A DNA stretch of 64,000 nucleotides from NCBI RefSeq assembly GCF_001542405.1, contig NZ_LNCD01000036.1:1-64000 (forward strand), written 5' to 3'. This document shows, in pieces, positions 35,391 through 44,345 of this stretch (positions within the stretch are counted from its first letter, which is position 1; each line of letters starts with the position of its first letter). Position numbers and translations under genes: made by a program. The notes under the pieces were generated by a model that did no database searches, was not told the origin of the DNA, and worked only from the letters and a program-made list of their open reading frames with translations. The stretch comes from Rhizobium altiplani. GTDB lineage: Bacteria > Pseudomonadota > Alphaproteobacteria > Rhizobiales > Rhizobiaceae.

Positions 35391-36441
35391 CGCTCCATTT
35401 TGAGCCTTTGATCGAAGGCCTCAATCACCAAATTTACCAGTTCCTGATGGATTTCGCGGCGTGAGTGCCCATCGCCGTCCGAGCAAATGGGCTCGTCGAT
35501 GTCTGCGGATTTGGCCATCTCGGCCGCATCCGGCTTACACACTCCGAACATGCTATAGTGGCTTGCATTCCTTAACGCGGAATAGATGCCCCTCGGAACG
35601 GCCCTTGCAATTCCCGAGGCGAGCATCGTCCGGGGGATCGTTCCAGGTTTGCCAAGGTTTATGATCTCCACGGGGATCGAGACCTTCAAAAAAGATTCGA
35701 TCTGAAAGACATCTACCGGCGCTGGATCGATTGCCATAGCAAACGCAATGCGCCTGTCCTGATTGTCGCGATCAGCAAGTTTCATGTCCATCGCATGAAG
35801 GTCAACGCCACTTTGTTTTACCCATCCGCAAAGCGAAGGATTGAGATCATCGTTGTCACAGTAACTCCCCAGACGGATTGGATCGATACGACCACCAGCC
35901 AAAGCCAAGGCTGTATTCCCGCCCATCGAAAGCCCAAGCACACCCGTCTTTTCGGGCTCAAGGTGATCTTCGAAAGCCGGTTGCTTTTCCAAAGCGTCGA
36001 GCGTTGCGCTGATATCCGCAGGCCTTAGCCAAAGCTTCATGGTTTCGGCTGCTGACCTGTTAGCTCCTCCGTTCCCGAAATGAAGAGGAGCTGCCCCGAT
36101 GAACCCTTGCTTGGCCAAGGGCGCTGCAATCCAACTCATCGCTTGGGGAGTTCCCCCCAAACCTGCGCCATGAGATAGCAAAATCAAAGGGTGTCTTCCG
36201 TGCGCGATAGGGCGTCGAGCATGGCGTCCGTTCCGTAAAAGAACTGACTTGCGCCGAGCGTGACAGGCTTGCCACCGGCGTCGGTCGGATACCAAACGGT
36301 CACGGGAAACTCAGTGCCTCGCTCCTTGGCGGGCGCTGTGATCTGCCGGACGCCGACGAGTGCACTGTCTGCGGCTGAGTGCTGCGCTATCGCCATTGAA
36401 AGGACGCCGGCGCAGAACATTGCAACGATTTTGATCAGCAT
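35387..36441 (-). pseudogene. Secreted alpha/beta hydrolase gene with a single frameshift
   Basis: The 5' frame (36441 to 36184) encodes a signal peptide (MLIKIVAMFCAGVLSMAIAQHSAADSA) and the typical ITAPAKERGTEFPVTVWYPTD strand, then ends out of frame. The second frame (to 35387) continues with AHGRHPLILLSHGAGLGG (oxyanion region), the nucleophile GLSMGG and a late His (NASHYSM). The two join near 36205, where one base appears missing in a C-rich run. Together they give one ~350-residue hydrolase of the predicted dienelactone hydrolase type. It may be a pseudogene or a sequencing error. An AraC gene lies upstream. Confidence 0.75.
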
Positions 36442-36507
36442 TTTCCTCGAAGCTCCTCATAGTCGTGGGTTATGTCGGAACTTGTCGCGGATTGAAGAGC
36501 GACGCGC

Positions 36508-36544
36508 CCAAGATCACGATTTCGAACGTCCAAGATCACGATTT
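36508..36544. promoter_or_regulatory. 15-bp direct repeat upstream of the hydrolase gene
   Basis: CCAAGATCACGATTT occurs at 36508-36522 and again, identical, at 36530-36544, a period of 22 bp or two helical turns. It lies 67-103 bp upstream of the hydrolase start and downstream of the AraC gene stop. Direct repeats with this spacing are typical of AraC-family activator sites. Confidence 0.6.
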
Positions 36545-36584
36545 AGGACGTATCGCGCATCGGCGTTTGAACTTACGCGGGGGG

Positions 36585-37661
36585 CTATCGAATGGAAGCT
36601 TCTTTGGGCAGACCGGACGCAGCAGAACTCTCACCTCCAGAGCTCCGATAACGGCTCGGAGTCATGCCCGTGACCCTAAGAAATTCTCGATTGAAGTTTG
36701 ATTTTGTACCGAACCCAGACTCCAGCATGATTGTCGTTATCTGATCGCGTGTCGTCACCAGCCGCTGTTTGGCATCGCTCACGCGATATTCGTTCACGAC
36801 CTGCGAGACGTTCCGACCGAAAGTTCTGTTCAAAGCGCCGGAAATCTGGCGTGCTGGAATGCCTGAGCGCCTTGCGAGACGCTGTAACGTCAGGTCTGGG
36901 TCACGATAAAGATGTTGCTCCCGCATCAATGTATCGATGTGATTTGCTATCGCTTTATCCTCCATAGCATCCGAAGGAACCTGCTGTGCGGATGAGGAAT
37001 GGTCGAAATCCTCCGAAAGCGCATTCCCCTCATCAGCGGGACGGGCCTTGTCCGCAACAGTGGCGGCGTAACCGGCAATGGCCAGCCATAAAACGCTCGC
37101 AATCGTAAGAACCATTCGGCCCTGCTCGCCCTTTCCGAGGAAAAAATCAACCGCGACAATGGCGTCGATGAAGGACGTCACGACCAGCATGACCGCCACT
37201 GCGACAAGCGCCTTGTGAGCAGTCCACTCATCAGCGATGCGTACAGAGGAAAGCGCGTCCGGCCCCTCTTTGGCAATCTTGAGAAGTGCAAGGCCGTAAC
37301 CGAGGTAGGTGGCAAAAAGGACGATATCGATTGGAGCACGCCATAGGGTGACGAGAATGGCAACGAGGATCACAGGCAGCAGGTGCGGCAGGATATCATT
37401 GGACGTTGCGAGCCTATCGCGTCGCAGCTGATTGAACGCGGCAAAGCATAGAGCTGGGAGGATCGCCGCAACGACCGGCTGAATGAGACGCGCGGGATAC
37501 CAACCCAGGTTCCAATTCAAACCCGACAGCATCGCCTGAGCGGCAAACGTTGCAATGAGCAGGGGGAACAGGCCGAGTCTATGTTCCGCCTGCCGCATCG
37601 TCCGAAAGAGGATGAGGCAAAGAAGAAGGGATATGACAAATGGCAAAGGTATCGAAGGCAT
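36585..37661 (-). CDS. AraC family transcriptional regulator with N-terminal membrane domain
   Basis: The ~358-residue protein has six or seven hydrophobic segments in the first 220 residues (starting MPSIPLPFVISLLLCLILF), an acidic linker and a C-terminal AraC DNA-binding domain (LTLQRLARRSGIPARQISGALNRTFGRNVSQVVNEYRVSDAKQRL and ITTIMLESGFGTKSNFNREFLRVTGMTPSRYR) with both helix-turn-helix units. Membrane-bound AraC regulators of this type often control a neighbouring hydrolase. ATG 37661 is chosen; a TTG at 37730 would add 23 polar residues. It is the likely regulator of the downstream hydrolase through the direct repeats. Confidence 0.85.
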   Translation of the reverse strand: MPSIPLPFVISLLLCLILFRTMRQAEHRLGLFPLLIATFAAQAMLSGLNWNLGWYPARLIQPVVAAILPALCFAAFNQLRRDRLATSNDILPHLLPVILVAILVTLWRAPIDIVLFATYLGYGLALLKIAKEGPDALSSVRIADEWTAHKALVAVAVMLVVTSFIDAIVAVDFFLGKGEQGRMVLTIASVLWLAIAGYAATVADKARPADEGNALSEDFDHSSSAQQVPSDAMEDKAIANHIDTLMREQHLYRDPDLTLQRLARRSGIPARQISGALNRTFGRNVSQVVNEYRVSDAKQRLVTTRDQITTIMLESGFGTKSNFNREFLRVTGMTPSRYRSSGGESSAASGLPKEASIR

Positions 37662-37865
37662 CGCTGAAAGTGACACTTTTTCCTGTACCAGCGACGATAC
37701 AGGATAGATTGTTTTCTTCAATGACCGCAAAGGCGCATTGTTGCCATCTCTGTCACGGCGGTATTACTCGAAACAGCAAGGCGCGTGTGCGAGGCAAACG
37801 GCGCTTACGATCGACTTCACTTTTCTCGATGACGAGAAGGCATAGGCGATGTCGCGCGGTCAAGA

Positions 37866-39176
37866 TCAATCTATCATCCCTTCACCCTGCAGGTAGCCTT
37901 TTTTCCGTGGATCGGGCATGAGAATGGCGGCGATCAGCGCAATTACCATCATTGCGGTCACGTACCAGAAGAACCAACTCTCGTGACCGATTGACTTGAA
38001 CCAAAGCGCGAAATATTCCGCCGTTCCGCCGAAGAGCGCATTGCCGATCGCATAGGCGAAGCCGACACCGAGTGCTCGTACCTGTGCCGGGAACATTTCC
38101 GATTTTACGATACCGCTAATGGACGTGTAGAGACTGACGACTACAAGGGCGCCCGTGACGAGGAAAAAGGCGCTGTATGCGTTGGTGGTGCGTCCTATGA
38201 CGGTGAGAAATGGAACGGTCGTCAGAATGGAAAGGCCGGCCCATAAAAGCATGGAATTGCGCCTGCCGATCCTGTCAGACATGGCCCCGAAGAGCGGCTG
38301 CATCAGCATGTAGACGAACAGGACCGTCGTCATCGTCAGGCTTGCGACCTCCTTGTCGAAGCCGGCGGTATTGACGAGGTATTTTTGCATGTACGTGGTG
38401 AACGTGTAGAAAATCAGCGATCCCCCGGCAGTGTAGCCGACGACGATGAGAAACGCGCGTAAATGGTTGCGCAGGAGGCCACTCAGCGTCCCCGCCTCCT
38501 GCATCGTGCGGGTCTCTTCAGTCGACGTCTCCTGGAGCGAGCTTCGCAGATAGAGCGCGATCACGGCTGCCACACCGCCGATAGCAAAGGGAATGCGCCA
38601 ACCCCATGCACGCAGCTGCGCTTCGTCAAGGAACTGCTGTAGGATGACAAGGACGAGCACGGCGAGCAGCTGGCCGCCGATCAGGGTGACATATTGAAAT
38701 GAGCCGAAGAAACCGCGGCGACCGGCAAGCGCTACCTCGCTCATATAGGTCGCGGTCGTGCCATACTCGCCGCCCACAGAAAGCCCCTGGATGAGGCGCA
38801 TGAGAAGGAGCAGAAGCGGCGCGAAGATGCCGATCGAGCTGTAGGTCGGCAAAATGGCGATAACAAAGGATCCGCCGCACATCATGGTGACCGAAATCAG
38901 CATCGCACGCTTGCGGCCCACCCGGTCGGCAATGCGCCCAAACAACCATCCCCCGATCGGTCGCATGAGAAAGCCCGCAGCAAAGATAGCAGCAGCATTC
39001 AGCAATTGACTGGTCGCGTCGCCTTCCGGGAAAAACTCCGACGCGAAATAGAGTGCTAGGAACGAGTAGACATAGAAATCATACCATTCAACAAGGTTGC
39101 CCGAAGCACTCGCCATGATTGCAAAAACGCGTCGCCTCGTATCTGTTGCGTCAGGCGATAGGGGAACTGAAGTCAT
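37866..39176 (-). CDS. MFS transporter, metabolite:H+ symporter (MHS) family, KgtP/ShiA-like
   Basis: The 436-residue carrier has 12 membrane spans and MHS family marks: [25 protein letters not shown] at the N-terminus, [16 protein letters not shown] (loop 2-3 motif), [18 protein letters not shown] and [12 protein letters not shown]. These resemble alpha-ketoglutarate permease and related carboxylate or osmolyte symporters. ATG 39176 ([12 protein letters not shown]) has GGAGAGCCC upstream; the 16 residues before it in the open frame are not needed. It stands alone. The likely substrate is a dicarboxylate such as 2-oxoglutarate, by family only. Confidence 0.88.
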   Translation of the reverse strand: MTSVPLSPDATDTRRRVFAIMASASGNLVEWYDFYVYSFLALYFASEFFPEGDATSQLLNAAAIFAAGFLMRPIGGWLFGRIADRVGRKRAMLISVTMMCGGSFVIAILPTYSSIGIFAPLLLLLMRLIQGLSVGGEYGTTATYMSEVALAGRRGFFGSFQYVTLIGGQLLAVLVLVILQQFLDEAQLRAWGWRIPFAIGGVAAVIALYLRSSLQETSTEETRTMQEAGTLSGLLRNHLRAFLIVVGYTAGGSLIFYTFTTYMQKYLVNTAGFDKEVASLTMTTVLFVYMLMQPLFGAMSDRIGRRNSMLLWAGLSILTTVPFLTVIGRTTNAYSAFFLVTGALVVVSLYTSISGIVKSEMFPAQVRALGVGFAYAIGNALFGGTAEYFALWFKSIGHESWFFWYVTAMMVIALIAAILMPDPRKKGYLQGEGMID

Positions 39177-39696
39177 GGGCTCTCCGAGTTCGAAAGGTGT
39201 TGCCGAAGCGGGTTTATCAACCACACGTTGATTAATTAATATCAGTTGCAGAATGCCACACGTCAGGGGAGAGCGAAACCATTATTTTGCACGGTACCTG
39301 GTGCTGATCACGGAGTGCTACTCCAAGTAATCGATCTGATCTTCCTCCGGTCGCGTCTCGCGCCAACGGCAACGCGGGCTTCGGTCCGGCATCGCCTTTC
39401 TCAAGGATGACATTCCTCCACCCGGCACGAGCGCGTCCACCAACGGAAAGACAATTTGACGCCGCGGCTGACTGACGCGGAAGTCTGCCACAGGGCCGAA
39501 ATTCTCAGACGTAGCGCGTTCGGCGACAACATCAACGCACACCGTGAATGCCTTAGAGTGTCACCAGCCCGGGAGATTCCTGGACGACCGATATAATTGT
39601 CACCGCCAAGTTCTGAAGAACCGGGCGATGGCCGCGACAACCGAAGAACGTTGTTAAATGGTGGACGGAAATCGTCCCTTTTAACGTCAGAGCTGA
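39177..39696. other. Intergenic stretch without a recognisable gene
   Basis: About 520 bp lie between the MHS carrier start and the end of the ClC channel gene. Frames of 74 and 99 codons exist on the minus strand (39318-39542 and 39401-39700), but neither has a family match, a ribosome site or conserved motifs that I can see. It should contain the promoter of the MHS gene; AT-rich DNA at 39225-39245 is a candidate. Confidence 0.4.
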
Positions 39697-41517
39697 TCAT
39701 CTCGTAGGCACTTCGCGTCCCGAACCGACGGCGCGTCCGAAATATGGCCGCCGCTCCGTTTCGCTTGCTCTTAGGGAATGACGGAGCCTCAACAGGTCCT
39801 TGCGGGCTACGAGGCCGACGAGCTGGCCGTTATCGGGATCGACGATTGGAATGCGGCCGGCATCGGCTGCCAGCATCAGATCGGCAACGTAGCCGGCCGT
39901 GTCATCGGGGTGAGCAAGCGGCACGGAGCTATCAGACACCAGATCGGAGAGCGGCTGACTGCGCTCCACACGTTCCTGCTGCCAGCGCAGAGCGTCACCG
40001 CGCGACATCAGACCCTTGAGGATGCCTAGGTCATCGACCACCGGATAGACCCGGTGCGCCTTCGATCGCGTGGCAAAAAAATCGATCGCCTCCTCGGCGG
40101 TCATATCGGCCCTGAGGCTATCGACCTTGGAGATCATGACGTCACGCGCGCGGGCAAATTCGAAGGGATCAATGCCATATTCGCGGGTGATGTGCTGGCC
40201 ACGGCGGGCGATTTTTTCCGTCAGGATCGAGCGGCGCAGCAGGAGAACGGTGACCGCGTAGGCCGCCACCGTTGCCGCCAGCAGCGGCAGCAGCGCCTGG
40301 ACATCGCCGGTCAGTTCGACGGCGAAGAAAGTGCCGGTCAGCGGCGCTCGCATCGTGCCGCCCATCATCGCCGCCATGCCGAGCAGCGCCCAGAAGCCCG
40401 GATCGCCCGGCAGGACAAGTCCGACAAGCCAGCCGAGCGCACCGCCGAAAATCAGGAGCGGCGCCAGCACGCCGCCCGAGGTGCCCGATGACAGCGCCAC
40501 GAGCCAGATCGCCGCCTTGACCAACAGGATGGTCAGCACCGCTTGTGGCAGCAGGCTGCTGTTCAGGAGACCATCGATGATATCGTAGCCGACGCCGAGA
40601 ACTCGCGGTTCTATGAGCCCGCCAAGCCCGATGATCAACCCGCCCAGCGCCGGGCACCACATCCAATGGATGGGCAGCGCTTCGAACAGGTCTTCAATCT
40701 TGTAAAGAAGCGTTGTCAGGATGCCCGACTGCAGGCCGGAGAGGATGCCCATTCCGGCGCAGAGCAGGATACCCCACCAGGGCAGATCCATGTGGAATTG
40801 TCTTGGAAAGAGAGGACCGGCTTCGAACAGGAAAGGGCGCCAGCAGATCGACACGCAGGCGGCGACGGCGACAGGAATGAAGCTGCGCGGCTTCCATTCG
40901 AACAGCAGTAGTTCAACGGCCAGCATGATCGCGGCGATCGGCGAACCAAAGATCGCAGTCATGCCTGCCGCGGCACCGGCGACCAGCAGCGTCTTGCGCT
41001 CGGCCGAACTCAGGTGAAAGCATTGGGCAAAGAGCGAACCAATCGCGCCGCCGGTCATGATGATCGGGCCTTCAGCGCCGAAAGGGCCGCCGGTTCCGAT
41101 CGAGATTGCCGAGGAAATCGGCTTCAAGATCGCCACCTTTGGCGACATCCGGCTGCCGCCGATCAGGATCGCCTCGATTGCTTCAGGAATGCCGTGGCCG
41201 CGGATCTTCTCCGAGCCGAAACGAGCCATCAAGCCAATGATAAGACCGCCGAGAACCGGGATTACTACCATCCAGACCGAGCGCGGTGCCGCTGCCAACG
41301 AGACGGCATGGGTACTAAGGCGGCCGAACCAGACAAGGTTGGTCACCAGCGAAATGAGGCTGACCAGCACCCAGGCGGCAAAAGCGCCGCCGGTGCCGAC
41401 GATCAGCGCCATGCCGATCAGAGCGATAACGCGCTTGTCGGTGGTGAAGTCTCCGGCTTCGCGCCGCGAAAGGCCGCCCATGAAATCATGCGGCCGGTGG
41501 GTATTTTGTGGGGACAT
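39697..41517 (-). CDS. ClC-type chloride channel/antiporter with C-terminal CBS domains
   Basis: The 606-residue protein has about 10-12 membrane helices with the ClC selectivity motifs GHGIPEAIEAIL (equivalent to GSGIP), GPFGAEGPIIMTGG (gating Glu in G-x-E-G-P) and GVLAPLLIFGGALG. Two CBS domains follow (~455-580: ADMTAEEAIDFFATRSKAHRVYPVVDD and the PLAHPDDTAGYVADLMLAADAGRIPIVD pair), which may bind nucleotides. The central Tyr cannot be assigned by eye. It is divergent from two MarR genes, with a perfect palindrome between, so expression is probably MarR controlled. Confidence 0.92.
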   Translation of the reverse strand: MSPQNTHRPHDFMGGLSRREAGDFTTDKRVIALIGMALIVGTGGAFAAWVLVSLISLVTNLVWFGRLSTHAVSLAAAPRSVWMVVIPVLGGLIIGLMARFGSEKIRGHGIPEAIEAILIGGSRMSPKVAILKPISSAISIGTGGPFGAEGPIIMTGGAIGSLFAQCFHLSSAERKTLLVAGAAAGMTAIFGSPIAAIMLAVELLLFEWKPRSFIPVAVAACVSICWRPFLFEAGPLFPRQFHMDLPWWGILLCAGMGILSGLQSGILTTLLYKIEDLFEALPIHWMWCPALGGLIIGLGGLIEPRVLGVGYDIIDGLLNSSLLPQAVLTILLVKAAIWLVALSSGTSGGVLAPLLIFGGALGWLVGLVLPGDPGFWALLGMAAMMGGTMRAPLTGTFFAVELTGDVQALLPLLAATVAAYAVTVLLLRRSILTEKIARRGQHITREYGIDPFEFARARDVMISKVDSLRADMTAEEAIDFFATRSKAHRVYPVVDDLGILKGLMSRGDALRWQQERVERSQPLSDLVSDSSVPLAHPDDTAGYVADLMLAADAGRIPIVDPDNGQLVGLVARKDLLRLRHSLRASETERRPYFGRAVGSGREVPTR

Positions 41518-41558
41518 GGGGGATCCTGTTGACAGGCTGGCAATGAGGCGCCAGATAT

Positions 41559-41571
41559 ATCGTATTACGAT
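41559..41571. promoter_or_regulatory. MarR-type operator in the divergent clc/marR promoter
   Basis: ATCGTA-T-TACGAT is a perfect 13-bp palindrome 42 bp upstream of the ClC start (41517) and 33 bp upstream of the first MarR gene (41604). MarR proteins bind short AT-rich inverted repeats in divergent promoters, so both genes could be repressed together. Confidence 0.6.
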
Positions 41572-41603
41572 CTAATGCAAGTCATGCTTTGAGGAGCAGG
41601 CCG

Positions 41604-42044
41604 ATGCCTAAGGAAGCCCTGTCAGAGACCGAATATGAGGCACTTGCCAATCTGAGATATCGGATCCGCAAATTCCGCCAGTTCAGCGCCGGGGTGGCCA
41701 GTCGTCTCGGCCTTTCACCACCGGAGCATCAGGCGCTTCTCGCCATCAAGGGGTTGGGGATCCGTGGCGAAATGAGCGTTTCCAGCCTCGCGGAAAAGCT
41801 GTTTCTGGCGCCTGCCTCGGCCACGGAACTGACGGAAGGATTGAAAGCCCGCGGCTTTCTGACCGTCGTCGTCAAGCCGAAGCGCCGCATCGTTGTTCGA
41901 TTGACAGATCAGGCGGAAGAGCTATTGCGTCGACTGACGCCTGCCCATCTTTATGAGATCCGGGAAATGGCGCCGGAGTTGATGCAGGCGCTGCGCGCGC
42001 TGCAGGATCACCGACGGATGGAGATGGCGGCATGGATGCAATGA
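41604..42044 (+). CDS. MarR family transcriptional regulator (first of tandem pair)
   Basis: The 146-residue winged-helix protein reads EYEALANLRYRIRKFRQFSAGVASRLGLSPPEHQALLAIKG in the N-terminal helices, SLAEKLFLAPASATELTEGLKARGFL as recognition helix, and a wing (KPKRRIVVRLTDQAEELL). ATG 41604 follows GAGGAGCAGG. It shares its whole layout with the next gene, so the two are a tandem duplication. MarR proteins act as dimers and respond to small anions or phenolics. It is divergent from the ClC gene and probably controls it. Confidence 0.85.
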   Translation: MPKEALSETEYEALANLRYRIRKFRQFSAGVASRLGLSPPEHQALLAIKGLGIRGEMSVSSLAEKLFLAPASATELTEGLKARGFLTVVVKPKRRIVVRLTDQAEELLRRLTPAHLYEIREMAPELMQALRALQDHRRMEMAAWMQ

Positions 42045-42080
42045 TCTTGCCGGCGGCAAGCCAATGACGGCAGGGGATTG

Positions 42081-42587
42081 ATGGCCACGAAGCAGATGGA
42101 CGATCTGACGGATGCCGATTACGAGGCGCTGTCCAACCTGCGCCATGCACTGCGCCAGTTCATGGATTTCAGTGCCTCGGCCGCCCACGAAGAAGGATTG
42201 CCGGTGCAGCAGCATCAGGCCCTGCTCGCCATCAAGGGCCACCACGGCGAGGAAGCGATGTCGGTCGGCCTGCTTGCCGGGCGGCTGCTGATCGCGCCGC
42301 ATTCGGCAACCGAACTCGTCGGCCGGCTGGTGGCGGCGGGACATGTGTCGCGCACCGTCGATCCCAACGACAAGCGCCGCCACACGCTTGCGCTGACCCA
42401 GAAGGCCGAAGCGGTCCTCAAACGGCTGACGGCTATTCATCTGAGCGAGATTCGCGAGATGGCGCCACGGCTGATTGCCATCCTGCACGGCCTCCAGGAT
42501 GGAGTTGAGCTAAATGGTCGCGCGAACATAGGTAGTCAGAAAAGCAATCCGTTTGAAACATGGATGTCAAACGTAAAGAGTCGATAG
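42081..42587 (+). CDS. MarR family transcriptional regulator (second of tandem pair)
   Basis: The 168-residue protein is a paralogue of the previous gene: DYEALSNLRHALRQFMDFSASAAHEEGLPVQQHQALLAIKGHHG, LLAGRLLIAPHSATELVGRLVAAGHV and DPNDKRRHTLALTQKA, the usual MarR wing. It differs after residue ~138 (LHGLQD): a 30-residue tail, ELNGRANIGSQKSNPFETWMS, has no counterpart in the first copy, which ends soon after its own LQD. The tail suggests that the original 3' end was lost at a rearrangement near 42500. ATG 42081 is preferred to the TTG at 42078. Confidence 0.85.
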   Translation: MATKQMDDLTDADYEALSNLRHALRQFMDFSASAAHEEGLPVQQHQALLAIKGHHGEEAMSVGLLAGRLLIAPHSATELVGRLVAAGHVSRTVDPNDKRRHTLALTQKAEAVLKRLTAIHLSEIREMAPRLIAILHGLQDGVELNGRANIGSQKSNPFETWMSNVKSR

Positions 42588-42652
42588 CCGCACCTCTTAC
42601 TACGGGATCCGATGCAAGAAGCCTCACATCAGGGCGGCACATATATACCTCG

Positions 42653-43158
42653 ATGTCTGTATCCGAGGCATTTGCGTGGGGGCCGCTGTCGACCTGGTCT
42701 ATCAAGGCGGCTTTTTCGTGTGGCGTTAGCCAAGTCGATAACTTTATCAAGAAGACGGCCAACAAGCTCACGAAGGCAGATAATCTTCGTGTTTGGGTGC
42801 TGACGGCGGAGGCAACGCTCATTCGATCTATTACGACGAACTACCGGAGAAATTCGCCCGCAATCGTCCGGGACACGGCGCGATACCTGCCGCGTACATC
42901 TCCATGGTCGGTCGCGACGAACGATTCACAGGCGGTGGATACGGCGGCATTCTTCTTGCCGATTGCCTCCAACGGATTGTCCGAATTGCGGAGCAGATCG
43001 GCACGGCCGTCATCGTCCTGGATGTACTCGAGTGCGGAGACCCCGGAAAAACGCAGCAGTGCAAGGACCTCTATATCGGATACGGGTTTCAGCCTTTTCC
43101 CTCTATGCCGATGCAGATGTTCCTGCCTGTTGCAACGATCAAGGATCTCGTCGGTTGA
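42653..43158 (+). pseudogene. Frameshifted GNAT acetyltransferase gene (TacT-like toxin)
   Basis: Frame 1 carries the typical start FAWGPLSTWSIKAAFSCGVSQVDNFI and ends at NLRVWVLTAE near 42810. The second frame takes up HSIYYDELPEKFARN, then IPAAYISMVGRDERFTGGGYGGILLADCLQRI (acetyl-CoA loop) and LYIGYGFQPFP, ending at 43158. Intact homologues have about 10-15 more residues between the two parts, so a small deletion plus frameshift removed them. GNATs of this class acetylate aminoacyl-tRNA and are toxins with a ribbon-helix-helix antitoxin; no such antitoxin gene is seen upstream. The acetyl-CoA loop is degraded relative to Q/R-x-x-G-x-G/A. Confidence 0.65.
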
Positions 43159-43174
43159 GCCCGCGTCTTTAACT

Positions 43175-43185
43175 TTATGCCATAA
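43175..43185. promoter_or_regulatory. Palindrome at the AbiEi start
   Basis: TTATG-C-CATAA is a perfect 11-bp inverted repeat just upstream of and touching the ATG at 43185. AbiEi antitoxins bind inverted repeats in their own promoters, so it may be an operator remnant; the short length limits confidence. Confidence 0.3.
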
Positions 43186-44123
43186 TGTCAAACATGAGTG
43201 GACAATCAGAGACAAAACTAAAGCAGCTTCTCCAGCAAGTCCCCCCTGGCTTCCTGGTGCATTCGGGATGGATGGCGCGTCATGCCATCTCGAGGCAGTC
43301 CGTCTCAGGCTATGTCAAACAGGGCTGGCTCGAGCCGGTCATGTCGGGCGTGTACCGCCGCCCGTTTTCCTCGGACACCAATCCAGAAGCCGTCGGAGGC
43401 TGGAAAATACCCCTGCTCTCGGCCGTCGGGCTTATGAGGCATAAATTTCATGTCGGTGGAGCAAGCTCCCTCGCCTTGCGGGGACATGCTCATTACCTGT
43501 CGTTCGGCGGCGAATTCGCCCTCTATCTCTACGGATCCGATATCCCGGCATGGCTATCGAAGCTGCGGACGGACGCCGATGTGAAGACCAGGAGCCACGT
43601 CCTGTTCGGCGAAGGAGCGATTGGCGTTGAAAACGCGGATTTCGACCTTTCCAACGACGAGGATCCGGAGCTGGCACAAAGCCCATGGCGCTGGCCGATG
43701 CCGATGTCCTCACCCGAACGAGCGATCCTCGAAATGCTCGACGAGGTTCCGAAGGGCGAAAGCTTCCACAAGTTGGACGTGGCGTTCGAGAGCCTTGCCA
43801 ATCTGCGCCCGAGACTGCTGACGACGCTCCTCACCCTATGCCGAAGTGTCAAAACGAAACGCCTCTTCTTCGTGTTTGCCGACAAGCATAATTATGCCTG
43901 GCGCCGGCACATCGACATCTCCTCCGTCGATCTAGGCAAGGGTGACCGGGCGCTGACGCCGGGCGGCCGGCTGCACCCTGTCTACCGCATTACAGTCCCG
44001 GCCGACTTGATGCCAACGGAGACCCCGAATGGCATGGGCGCCAACGATAAAATCCGGCAGGACTCCCGTACGAGAACCACCGGCTCGACGATACCGTGTG
44101 AATACTTTTCCGGCGAGAAATAG
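43185..44123 (+). CDS. Type IV antitoxin AbiEi family protein (orphan, altered C-terminus)
   Basis: The frame gives 312 residues. The N-terminal winged helix (LKQLLQQVPPGFLVHSGWMARHAISRQSVSGYVKQGWLEPVMSGVYRR) and the following core (SSLALRGHAHYLSFGG and PERAILEMLDEVPKGESFHKLDVAFESLANLRPRLL) match AbiEi. The family's usual end RITVPxDL is reached at about residue 270 (YRITVPADLM). The last ~40 residues run antisense through vapC and are not homologous. The cognate AbiEii nucleotidyltransferase toxin, normally immediately downstream, is absent; vapC lies there in reverse. Probably a relic that may still repress DNA. The start could also be ATG 43194. Confidence 0.75.
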   Translation: MSNMSGQSETKLKQLLQQVPPGFLVHSGWMARHAISRQSVSGYVKQGWLEPVMSGVYRRPFSSDTNPEAVGGWKIPLLSAVGLMRHKFHVGGASSLALRGHAHYLSFGGEFALYLYGSDIPAWLSKLRTDADVKTRSHVLFGEGAIGVENADFDLSNDEDPELAQSPWRWPMPMSSPERAILEMLDEVPKGESFHKLDVAFESLANLRPRLLTTLLTLCRSVKTKRLFFVFADKHNYAWRRHIDISSVDLGKGDRALTPGGRLHPVYRITVPADLMPTETPNGMGANDKIRQDSRTRTTGSTIPCEYFSGEK

Positions 44124-44345
44124 CGCGGCTCGCGGAATGGGCGCGACTACCAGTCCCGCTTCGTCTATGAACGTATCAAGTTCCTCGATCCGCTCATAGC
44201 GAACCGCAAGTTCGGCATCGACTACATCATTGATCAACAATCGACCGGCAAGACTGGCCGTCTCAAGTTGCTCGACCGACCAGTCTGCCCAGGTCGAGTC
44301 ATTGGTCACAAGATCGAGCAAGACATTCGTGTCGACAAGCGTCAC
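43932..44345 (-). CDS. PIN-domain toxin, VapC family (C-terminally altered)
   Basis: The 137-residue frame has the PIN fold up to GVLPDFIVGAHA: Asp5 in LVDTNVLLDL, Glu in NDVVDAELAVRYE and Asp in LPDF. Intact relatives then continue with a strand around L-T-R-D and a final Y-x-x-Y-F-P segment. Here the sequence changes to IRGLRWHQVGRDCNAV, which is simply the complement of the AbiEi gene, so the true C-terminus has been lost at about 44025. The fourth acidic residue is therefore doubtful and activity uncertain. The start overlaps the antitoxin stop by four bases (ATGA). Confidence 0.72.
   Translation of the reverse strand: MTLVDTNVLLDLVTNDSTWADWSVEQLETASLAGRLLINDVVDAELAVRYERIEELDTFIDEAGLVVAPIPRAALFLAGKVFTRYRRAGGSRTGVLPDFIVGAHAIRGLRWHQVGRDCNAVDRVQPAARRQRPVTLA

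Noticed and set aside
39318..39700. Minus-strand frames of 74 and 99 codons in the gap before the MHS carrier
   Set aside because: Neither shows motifs, and they overlap each other in different frames.
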